Positions 49,040-58,299 of a stretch of 64,000 nucleotides of DNA are shown in pieces. The position numbers and the translations under genes were made by a program. The stretch comes from Heterostelium album PN500 (lineage: Eukaryota > Evosea > Eumycetozoa > Acytosteliales > Acytosteliaceae): contig NW_008805066.1 in the NCBI RefSeq assembly GCF_000004825.1, forward strand, positions 806,001 through 870,000. Direction: 5' to 3'. Under the pieces are notes generated by a model. That model was not told the origin of the DNA, did not search any database, and saw only the letters and a list, made by a program, of their open reading frames with translations. Positions within the stretch are counted from its first letter, which is position 1. Each line of letters starts with the position of its first letter.

Positions 49040-50516
49040 AGAGTAACAAAATTCACAATAGACCAACATTCCAACGTCAAAGTCATACAGCTATTTCACT
49101 AAATATGATAACCTTTCAATTTATGATGTACATAGACATCATAAAGACCAATTTGTAAATTAGACAATATAATTCATATTTTATTAATTTCTCGCAGCTC
49201 ACTCTACACTAACCAATCCAACAACAATAAATATACTATTAAATCAATATTAATTATCACTCTATTTATCATCTTGAGCGACTTCCAACGTTTAGCACAT
49301 ATTCTTCTCGTACAAATTGGAGAAGAATATATTGATACAACCAATAAATTATCATTCCAAGATACCTACCTTGCCAATCTTTCATTTATTATATATAATC
49401 AGAATGGTCTAGAATACAGATGTTCTAGGAAAGCAGGTAACTTAGTGGTGAGAAGTTTGCAGTTGTTCCAGTGTTTGTTGAAGTTGTCGATTTGTTTGAT
49501 ATTCTGTTGGTATTTGAGTGCTAACTCTTAGTTGTTTGTGTTGGACCAGATGGTGGCCAAATTTTACTTTCTTTTTTTTAAACTTTATGTGTTTATCTTT
49601 ATCACAGTGTGATTTTCTTATTTATTTTGAATTAAGCGCTTAATAATCATTAACAACAACAATAAAAATAATAAAAACTAATAAAAAATTAAAGATAATG
49701 TAAATGATATAAATACACTTATAACAGTGAAATGTTTATTTAATTATTATTCATTCTATTACCACTGACCAGTTTAGAATTATTAGTTTATGTTTGTTAA
49801 CTGCAGTCACATGAAGGGTTACTGGTTTGGTTCACATCTGTTGATGAGGATGGTGTGTCGCTTGTACTGGTTTGGTTGTTGTTCTGTTGTAATGATTGCG
49901 CAAGAACAACAACCTCAAATAAATAACTAAACAAACAACAGTAACATGTGAAATGAAAAATAAAGATATAGAAGTGTGACAGCTGTGGAATTGGAAGTAA
50001 ATTTTGAAGTCAAAAAAAAAAAAAAAAAAAGCAAAATAAAATAAAAATAAAAATCTTAGGTGCTTGTGTTCAAACTAACACATTTCTATATTTATAACCA
50101 ACTGTACCTATTTATTACATACATAGACAAAGTCACAAGCGTTGGAAAATATAAAAAAAGATGGATTAATAAGAGTCCTACACCTGAATGTGTGGATTTT
50201 AAATCTTCAGGTTATAAATTTTACAAATATAGAAATGTGTGAACTTAGAGGTCCAATTTCATATCATCACAAGACATTAATAAGATGGTGGAAATAATAA
50301 TATACTTGGTGTACACGTGGGAAATGCCTAACCAACTGAAAAACACCAAATCAAAAGCAACAAACAATGTATCTTCAGGTGCAATGAATGGCACAGCTCC
50401 CACTCTTCTTATTTAGTTATTTATTTATTTATTTATTTTGTTTCAATAGATACCCTCTCAAACAGAGCAGCAGTAAATTACTTGTAGGAAATAAGATTGA
50501 TTAAGAAAACAGAGAG

Positions 50517-50698
50517 ATTTTATTAATTCAATTTTTAATTAAATAGGTTTAATTGATGGTAGAAATATTTGGAAATCAGATTATAAAAAGAAATTACAAA
50601 TTATTTCGTCGGTTCTCGCAAAGATTGCTAAGGATAGATTGATTATTGCTCCATCTTGTTCACTTCTCCATTCACCAAGTTCCTTGAGATCCGAGCAA
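50517..50698 (+). pseudogene. Fragment of methionine synthase (exon-intron junction copy)
   Basis: These 182 bases match the methionine synthase gene at 31776-31957 (opposite strand) without a mismatch that I can find. The copy includes the last 30 bases of the intron with its acceptor, so it derives from genomic DNA and not from a processed transcript. It starts and ends abruptly and joins directly to a Rab-like fragment. Confidence 0.92.
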
Positions 50699-50702
50699 AC
50701 TC

Positions 50703-50927
50703 CAGAGAAGAAGGTTTAGAGTTTGCCAAGAGCAAATAAATGTTTTTCATCGAATGTAGTGCAAAGACAAAGATTGGAATTCAACAAGCTTTCGAAGAAC
50801 TTGCACATAAGGTAAGTTAGTTATAAATTAATGAAAAGTCAGAAGAAACATATTATAAATAACAGTTACTAAATAATTTGTTTTAATATTATTATTACTA
50901 TTTTAGATTATTGATACACCATCATGA
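50703..50927 (+). pseudogene. Rab18-like GTPase, C-terminal fragment with intron
   Basis: The plus strand encodes EEGLEFAKSK, an in-frame stop, and then MFFIECSAKTKIGIQQAFEE followed by LAHK. A GTAAGT donor, an intron of about 95 bp and IIDTPS with a stop follow. ECSAKT is the G5 loop of Rab GTPases, and the whole closely resembles the Rab18 C-terminal region. The G1-G4 part is absent. It begins 4-5 bases after the methionine synthase fragment. Confidence 0.78.
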
Positions 50928-50992
50928 TAATTAAGTGCACTTAGCGAGGATAATGAAAATAAGAAAAGAAGATCAAAGGCAGATGAATCAAA

Positions 50993-51280
50993 TCAACAAG
51001 GTGGATATTGAATATCTTTGCATGGGAAAGTACAGTTTGCACAGCACACTCCATTTGCTGGATCTGGTAAAGTGAAAGTACCTTGTTGTTCCTTACATTT
51101 GTTTGGATCGACTGGTGGACATTTGATGTTGGTTTGACATGGATTGGTAAAGTTACAGTTGGCACAGCATACTTCTGGTGGCGTGGCTGGTTCGTAAACA
51201 CCACCTTCCATTAAACATTTATATTCATCGACGAATGGACATTCTTCACCTTTGCATGGATATTGTGGTTGTTAAAGATA
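50993..51280 (-). pseudogene. Cys-rich extracellular-type protein fragment
   Basis: On the minus strand a frame reads YPCKGEECPFVDEYKC, then EVCCANCNFTNPC, CPPVDPNKCKEQQGTF and GVCCANCTFPCKDIQYPPC before a stop. It holds at least two repeats of a CPxVDxxKC...CCANC unit, as in secreted disulfide-rich proteins. The 5' end meets a stop with no start codon or acceptor, so this is the tail of a lost gene. The family is not recognised. Confidence 0.6.
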
Positions 51281-51404
51281 GGAGAGGATAGTATATAGTA
51301 ATTGACTTTTTGATTCAGTTTAGCATATGATCCTGGATATCGATGTTTAAGCTACAACAACAGGTACAACAGCAACAATAAATTTATATTTCAACCAACA
51401 ATGG

Positions 51405-51491
51405 ATGAAATTAATGGTTTTAATTTTCACTCTGGGTGTGATCTTCGTTAATTATGTTCGCAAGGAAAAAAGACTGATTAGATTCTGACAT
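51405..51491 (+). pseudogene. Membrane-anchor fragment
   Basis: The plus strand reads QWMKLMVLIFTLGVIFVNYV followed by a basic RKEKRLIRF tail and a stop. This looks like the C-terminal transmembrane helix and short cytosolic tail of a membrane protein; nothing upstream continues the frame convincingly. It is probably another host gene fragment. Confidence 0.4.
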
Positions 51492-52150
51492 TATTACTAA
51501 TTGTTGAGAAGAGTAGTATATTATTAGTTATTGTTGTTGTTGAATAAAATTATTGTGGAATAATTCTATTCAGTCTTAGGAAGTAGTTTTTGATACGAGA
51601 AGTTCGATATCATTTATTTAATCTTTGGAATTAAATGTTAAAATCTTACGATCATGAATAAGTGCTACTGTATCTTACAAGAAAGGTGTTTTATTCACGA
51701 AAATGAATCAAAAAGTATTTAATATTCTATTTTATTCCATTTATTAGTTTTTTTCGAAAGATTTAGCCAATTGTTATAAAAATATAGGATTGACAATTTA
51801 TCCCAAATTTAGTTATGAGTTTGGATTTTGGTGTATTTTTTATTTTTTTTATTTTTCCCCCAAATTTTACCAAGAATAAGTAACCACACACAAAATTCAT
51901 TCATTTATTTCATTCTCTTATTCATACAAATATACATTTACTAGTAACATCAATCTCCAACTATTTCTTTCAACAACCATACTTTTTCACCATTTATTTC
52001 ACTTCCTCCCATTATTCAAACAAATACCTATAAACTTCCTCTCATATCCCTTCACCAACTTACCTATTACATCATTTCTCACATTTAGATATATACAATA
52101 CAAGACAACATTTACACTCACAACCAAACATTAGTGTGCATCATACCAAC

Positions 52151-54207
52151 ATGGCTGATGATAACACCAAAGTTGCTCTCGCTACCATCGAAGCCTCTCG
52201 CCTCTCGATAGATTTGAAGGACAAGTGCATAGACATCCTCAAGAAGTCAAAGGATGAAGCAATATACATCATCAATGCCTACGGCCCAGCTGATGCTCGT
52301 ACTCCTGATCGCCTTGACAAATACCTCAATAAGATGATCACGGATGCCGAGAATGCACATCCAACAACACAAGGTATGGTCTTCGATACCACGCCTTCCA
52401 ATCAGTGGACGAATACTCAAGTGATTGAATGGCTCGACCAGTCAGTGACTCTCGGGGGTTCCTGTGGAGGACACAGCACCTTTCAGAAGATATGCTGGTG
52501 CTATGTTGTCAACAATGAACAAGGAGACCTTCAAAGAGAAGTCCAAGTCTGGCAGTGAATTATACGACAATCTTCAATCGTACAAGGCCCCTGCACCTCC
52601 ATCACAAGGTATATATCTACATCACAAAAACACTATTACCCATCCAACCTAAATATTCTAACTAACATATTACCTTCTATCACTTCTTTTTCTATCTTTT
52701 CATTCTCTTTTTTCTTTTTATCTTTCACTCTCTTCTTATCTTGTCTTGTATTATATTTACACTTTCTTCTTCTCTTTCTCTTTCTTCTCGCCTCTCACTC
52801 CCCTCATTACTCTACTGCATTACCTATTTCTCATGTTCTTGTCTTTACACCTCTCTCTTTTCTTCTCCCTCTCCTTGTTCACAACTCTCACACCTCTCAT
52901 TACTCTCTACCAATCATATTACTTCAATCGTTTCTTACAACCTATTCATACACACCCTCTCACGCTTATCCACTACATATTCTTACAAATATTACTTTCT
53001 TCTTCTACTTATCTTTCTTCATACACTTCTCCTCTTCTGGCTTCTCACATTCTCTCTCTCGCTCATCCCTTCTTTCATTACTCTACCAAACATATTATTA
53101 CTTCACGATTACCTACTACCCATTCATACACATTCCTTCTGTCTCTTCTTCTTATCTTTCTTCAAATACAGCAGCACCTCAGCAACAAGGTATGTACACA
53201 TCTACAAATCGCATTAACACAATCAAACTATCTCTTAAGAACTGCTTACTAACCTATTCCACCTTGTAGAGGAAAAGATTGATCGAGCGTTATTTCTTTT
53301 GGAAAAGATGTCAAAATCATCAAAGGCTTCCTACTCCATGTCCAAGATATCAGGAGTCAAGTGGACAGAGATTTCAGACTCTGCAAGGTTGAAGCTCAGA
53401 GATTCCAAGATCACAGTGAAGGTGAAGAAAGGTGCAACCGCAGTCAACTATCAGTGGTTGAAAGGCGTTGGCGAAACACAACATATCGAGTTCGACGAAG
53501 AAGCTGCCGTGGATAATGACGAAGAGGAAGAGCAATTGAGCGTCATGGAATGGCTAGAAAGACACATTCCAATCGACCAAAAACACTTTGCCTATCACAA
53601 TGTGAGCAACGATCGATCTTTTTTGTTGGTTTCCAGCTATGCAGACTGCCTACCTTTCTCTCTCAAGGGAACAACAGATATCATCATTGCGCCTCCACAA
53701 CGCCATCGTGCTCTTCTCAAATCTCAGATATATGTGTGCATCGAACTCAAAAAGCCAGAGAACCTCGTGGACAACAGCTTCTATCAAGGATGGGCTCAAC
53801 TCATTGCAGCGTCAATTCACACTACGTCTCATCCCGTCATTCATTTGCTTACCGATCTCAACGAAGCATGGTACTTCTCATGGTGGAGTCACCCACTAGA
53901 ATTGTCGCATGCTTCTCTCAACAATGCTCAAGCCAGATCATTCATTCAAGAGTATCTTGGTGAATTCAAATCTGGATGGCTCGGTGGTGATTACAGCAAC
54001 AATACTGGATTCAAAGTTTGTGACGTCCAACCGAAACTCTTCACCTTTTCCTCAGTCAATCCTTCTCCAAAGGATGACATTGCTTCATTTGAAGACTTGG
54101 ATGATGATGACCGTCGTGAAGCTTTTGGCCTTCGAGCGCTCCAGCTTCTCCACACTCGATACAGAATGGACCACGAGGATACCCATTCACAGAGTTATTT
54201 CAGTTAG
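52151..54207 (+). pseudogene. Crinkler-type (CRN) effector B: full header, restriction-nuclease-like C-terminus, broken
   Basis: The gene opens MADDNTKVALATIEASRLS, a helical N-terminus that copy A lacks. It continues into the same SAM-like header as copy A, then a long pyrimidine-rich intron and a very short exon. The effector part (from 53270) has no NTPase. It carries a PD-(D/E)xK nuclease-like core, with Asp in GTTDIII and the IELKKP motif, followed by QGWAQLIAAS. This is a recognised CRN/RHS effector class. The gene appears broken at least once in the header and is treated here as a fossil. The effector part itself reads open. A shared header with a different effector suggests domain shuffling. 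Confidence 0.72.
52609..53171 (+). other. Long pyrimidine-rich intron of CRN gene B
   Basis: A 563 bp C/T-rich intron starting GTATATATC. It is nearly identical to 46398-46790 at its 5' end and then diverges, so the breakpoint between shared header and different effector falls inside the intron. Confidence 0.75.
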
Positions 54208-54381
54208 ATCTATTCTCTCGCAGTCCGTCCTGTCTCAACCAATCTGTTTCACATTAAGCACATTGTCTATTCAGTATCACCTCACATCGTGGTCAATATC
54301 CTGATCGACTTCCAACACTATTTCTACTCAAAAGTTGTGCTCCCCTCCAGATTTGTTGGTGATACATGTATATCAGGAGAT

Positions 54382-55290
54382 GGATAATCAGTCTAGTAGT
54401 AGCACAGTACAACAACAGTAAGATACACCAATTGATCATAGTAGGGTCTACAAGGGGAATCTCCGAAACATTATGGATACTGACAGGGTTCTAAAAGACC
54501 AACAACACATCGATAGGTTGGACGATCTACAAGCAGTTCATGGAGACTTTAGAAAGGAACATAGAAATCTAATCTTCGAAAAGGATTTTCTAAAGTTTGA
54601 TCCAAAGATGCCTGATGTCGATGTCTTTATCACCAACATAAAGACATACATCCAGACATCACAATACCCGACAAGTCCTTTTTATATATACCTGTTGGCA
54701 CGTAGAATCTTCCCAGCTGAGTACCACAAAGGGCTAAATCTGAACAACCGTGAGGGAATGACCTTGAAGGAACTATGTACTGCCATCCGTCACAAGTGCA
54801 CAAGCAAACCTCTCATTGAATACAAGAAAGACTTTGAGAATCTCGTTCAAGGAAACATGTCAGTAGTGGAGTATATGACAGCGTTCAACAACTTGGAGAT
54901 CTATTGTTGCGAACTCAATACAGCAGGACTCCAAAGGAAGTTCTTAGAAGGTCTACGAAAGGATATATGTTTGGGTACTCATCAGAATACTTGTAATATT
55001 AGTTCTCTTCTTTCAGAGACCGTCCAAATACAAGGCAGATACCAATAGTGATATTGCCGATTCAATCGACCAATGGACACCATCTTTCAGTTATCCACCA
55101 AACCAAATGAAATCATTTAATCACACATTCGCGACGCTTGTGTTGAAAACCCGCAACATCATCCAACCAGTTGCTGCTCTCTATTTGACTGCATTACAAG
55201 ATGTGCGTAACATCGATTCTAAGAAGAAGCTTGACTTCCTTAATCATTATGTTGTTATAACTGATTAGTCTTAATAAAGATAACTGATTG
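54382..55290 (+). mobile_element. Gag-like LTR-retroelement fossil (Ty3/gypsy type), partial
   Basis: From about 54382 the plus strand encodes a gag-like protein region, with its clearest part at 54473-55048 (for example EYKKDFENLVQGNMSVVEYM, a retrotransposon gag pattern). A further coding-like stretch to about 55270 may belong to the same or another element. No protease, polymerase or LTRs are seen. It is incomplete, with one or a few breaks. It sits directly downstream of CRN gene B. Confidence 0.6.
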
Positions 55291-56192
55291 TTTCTGATAA
55301 ACATCTTAATATATTTAGTTGATGGTTGATGGTTGATCTAATCAGAAAGAAGCTGAACGTACAAAGTCACAGTGATTGTACTTTACCTCAACCATAAGGA
55401 TGATTCGTGGCCGATCTAGTAGACAGACTTGGGTACGGATACGATGAGTTTATCAAGTTGACGAATTGTCGAAATACCATTATATATCATTTGCAATCTA
55501 GAAAAGAAAGAAAACTTATATAATTGTGGGATCTATTTGTATCTAATTGAAATCTGTAAGAGATTATGTGATAGTAACAAATAAAAAATGGTTAGAATTA
55601 TGAATAGACGAGGAAGATTAGATCGATCCGAATAGAGTGTTTTTCACATTGCCGGGCCCTACCTCAGAACTTGATGTTGCTAGTGCAATCAGGAATTTAA
55701 GAGTAACGGTAATTATTAATATATTCTATATAGTTTAATAATATTTATTAAAAACAATTTTTAGATCCATTCATCAATAGAATTATTTCATATTTCAACC
55801 AGTATGTATCATTTAAAAATAGTATAACAATCTTATATTTTATTGCAATATATATATGATTGTTTATTATCATTGTTGTTTGTTGTTCTTGTTGTTTCCA
55901 TTTTTAACTTATTAACTTTAACAATTTAGAATTTTTAGTATAATCATTTTAAATGAATGATAATGATTATAAATAACAGAAAAAAAATAATTAAACAAAG
56001 ATTTTATTTTGTTTGTCAAAATGATAAATTTAAGCCTCAAAAATACAAAACTTTCTAATGTAAATCTTCATTAATCATAACCCCAAGTTTTCTTAAGAAA
56101 AATTTATTAAATATTTATTTTCTACATTTATTATTAATTGTGCAGATTTTTTTTGAGTAAAAGATAGAAATGAACTTTTTATTATTAATTTG
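55291..56192. other. Spacer, faint remnants
   Basis: AT-rich sequence. At about 55630-55705 a short frame reads VFFTLPGPTSELDVASAIRN and then runs into non-coding sequence. I do not recognise it. No gene is supportable. Confidence 0.4.
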
Positions 56193-57968
56193 TTATAATG
56201 AAATTGATGTAGATGCACATGCGCACCACGATCTATTGGTATTTTTAATATCTCTCAAGAATGGTTCGCATTGGTCGGATTCAATTGAATATTTGAAATT
56301 ACAAACTCGCGAATATCCAAATGAATAGATAAAACTTGATGTTGGTGATTCTCGATGATACATCACGAATGTCTGATATCCACTTGTGTCAGGAACACCA
56401 TTGAGATTGGTTGTTTGTTTGGTTTCAACATTGTATTTGATGAATCGTTTGCTTAATATGTCCAACATATAGAAATTTCCATTGTTATCATGACATGCTG
56501 ATGATGGTTTAAAGTCAATTTGATGATCTGTTATCGTTCTATCTATCAAATCTAATTGGAATATCTTATTTTTATTGTATGACATTGAATATAATGAACC
56601 TTTGAAGATCATTGATGATACTTGTTGACCATATTCATCAAGTAATTGATAATACGATTGAAATTTCATTGTCTTGATGTTGAATCGATTAATTCTATTC
56701 TTATTTGAGCCATTCACTAAATATATATGATTTCGACCATCATAACAGGCTGACATATTAACATCACCATTGATTCCTCTGATATCACCAATATGTTCAA
56801 TTGATTTCGATTTTGCTGATATTCTAATCCATTTGCTATCGTTGGTATCTCCACCGAATATATAGATATATTCACCAACTGAAACACTTGAGGTGTACGT
56901 ACCAAAAAATTGATAATCAAACTGTAGCTCTTCAAATGAATAGTTGTTTGATGTGTTGATCAGTGTTGCTCCTTTTGATTTGTGTGTTGTGAAAATATAT
57001 AATTGTTTATTTTCATTGTTGTTTGTTGTTGTACTTATTGGTGATTCAATTCTATCAAGTCTGATTGATCGTTCAATGATTGAATCCAATTGATCGTAAT
57101 CAAGTTGTTTGATTGTTAATTTATATGATGATAACGAATTGTCATTATTGTTAGTGATTGCTGTTGATTTATTGTATTTATGAATGATATCTAATAATAA
57201 TGATGTAGAATCATTGGAGTGTTGTTTAAGAAGTTCTTCAATATTAAATATATCTAGATAATCATTGAATAATGTTTGACTATTATCATTGATAAATGAT
57301 TGTAATGATGAACTTGTTGTTATAGATTCCATTATTGTTGTGGTTGAATATAATGATGTTGCATCTTCAATATCTGATTGATTCTCGTAACTATTATTAA
57401 TTTCATTACTATCATCACCACTATTATTACTACTGTTATTACTAATATCGTTATTATTTAATTTATTAAATACATTTATAACATTTAATAAGTATTTCAA
57501 ATTTATGATATTATCATCGATTTGATTTTCGATTGTATGTTTATCATTGATGATATCTCTTTGTAGTTTATGTTCTTCTCTGATTAGATATTGATGTAAT
57601 TGTTCAAAATGTTGTTTTATTTCATTCTCTGTTGCTGTTAATGTTTGATAAAGAGATGTCGATGATCTTAATGATTCCCATAGAGCCTTAAGTTTAATAA
57701 TGATTTGTGAGTTTATATTATAATTATTACTATTATTAGTACTATCATTATTAATATGATTATTATTATTTGTTGTTGTTGTGGTGGTGTCAATAATATC
57801 ATCTAATTTCAATGTACTCAATGAATCCTTGATGTCATCGATATGTTCCCATTCGGAATGATTGGGATGATCTTTGTTATGAAAACTTATACATTTTGAA
57901 CACATCAAACTATTACATTGATAACAAATGAATTCGTGTGATCTTTGATGATTTAAACATGTCGTCAT
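56193..57968 (-). CDS. B-box zinc finger / kelch-like propeller protein, intact copy 4
   Basis: A single-exon gene of 591 residues and the reference copy for the family in this window. Residues 1-45 (TTCLNHQRSHEFICYQC, CSKCISFHNKDHPNHSE) form a B-box-type zinc finger. A Thr/Asn linker is followed by a helical, probably coiled-coil region (TENEIKQHFEQLHQYLIREE), then more Asn/Ser spacer. From about residue 340 kelch-like blades appear: GEYIYIFGGDTNDSKWIRI, NHIYLVNGSNKNRINRFNI, SLYSMSYNKNKIFQLDL, NFYMLDILSKRFIKYNV and SFIYSFGYSRVCNFKYSI. The arrangement recalls TRIM-like proteins without a RING. The role is unknown. Related copies or fragments lie at 8528, 12363, 23688 and 36899. Confidence 0.85.
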   Translation of the reverse strand: MTTCLNHQRSHEFICYQCNSLMCSKCISFHNKDHPNHSEWEHIDDIKDSLSTLKLDDIIDTTTTTTNNNNHINNDSTNNSNNYNINSQIIIKLKALWESLRSSTSLYQTLTATENEIKQHFEQLHQYLIREEHKLQRDIINDKHTIENQIDDNIINLKYLLNVINVFNKLNNNDISNNSSNNSGDDSNEINNSYENQSDIEDATSLYSTTTIMESITTSSSLQSFINDNSQTLFNDYLDIFNIEELLKQHSNDSTSLLLDIIHKYNKSTAITNNNDNSLSSYKLTIKQLDYDQLDSIIERSIRLDRIESPISTTTNNNENKQLYIFTTHKSKGATLINTSNNYSFEELQFDYQFFGTYTSSVSVGEYIYIFGGDTNDSKWIRISAKSKSIEHIGDIRGINGDVNMSACYDGRNHIYLVNGSNKNRINRFNIKTMKFQSYYQLLDEYGQQVSSMIFKGSLYSMSYNKNKIFQLDLIDRTITDHQIDFKPSSACHDNNGNFYMLDILSKRFIKYNVETKQTTNLNGVPDTSGYQTFVMYHRESPTSSFIYSFGYSRVCNFKYSIESDQCEPFLRDIKNTNRSWCACASTSISL

Positions 57969-58299
57969 TATTAACTCTAACTATTATTTATGAATATTAT
58001 AATTAAACTAATTAATGATATATTGGTGATTAGTATGGACAACCATGATCTTACAAAATAAAAAAAAATTAAAATTTAAAGATAAAAAAAAATATCATGA
58101 TTTATATGATTTTATAAATAAAAAAATTTATTAAAATAAAAAAAAAAAAATTACAAATAATAGTTTTTTCTTTTAAAATGATCATTTCTTTTTTGAAATC
58201 GAAACAGCAAAAAAGCCTTTTAATTTTTTTAATTTCGTTTTTTGATCTCATCGGATCTACAAAAATAATAACTAAAAAAAAATTTAGATACAAATCAAA
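57969..58299. other. Divergent promoter spacer
   Basis: AT-rich spacer between the minus-strand B-box gene and the plus-strand F-box-like gene. A short minus-strand frame at 58102-58293 is Ile/Phe/Lys-driven and unsupported. Confidence 0.4.

Larger units (their letters stand above)
49040..52150. other. Spacer between CRN genes, rich in host gene fragments
   Basis: About 3.1 kb between the two CRN-type genes. It contains pieces of methionine synthase, a Rab-like GTPase, a Cys-rich protein and a membrane anchor, listed separately, interspersed with AT-rich filler. A minus-strand frame at about 49799-49930 ends TSNPSCDCS and looks like another fragment. Plus-strand 49274-49531 has an open frame I cannot assign. 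Confidence 0.6.
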
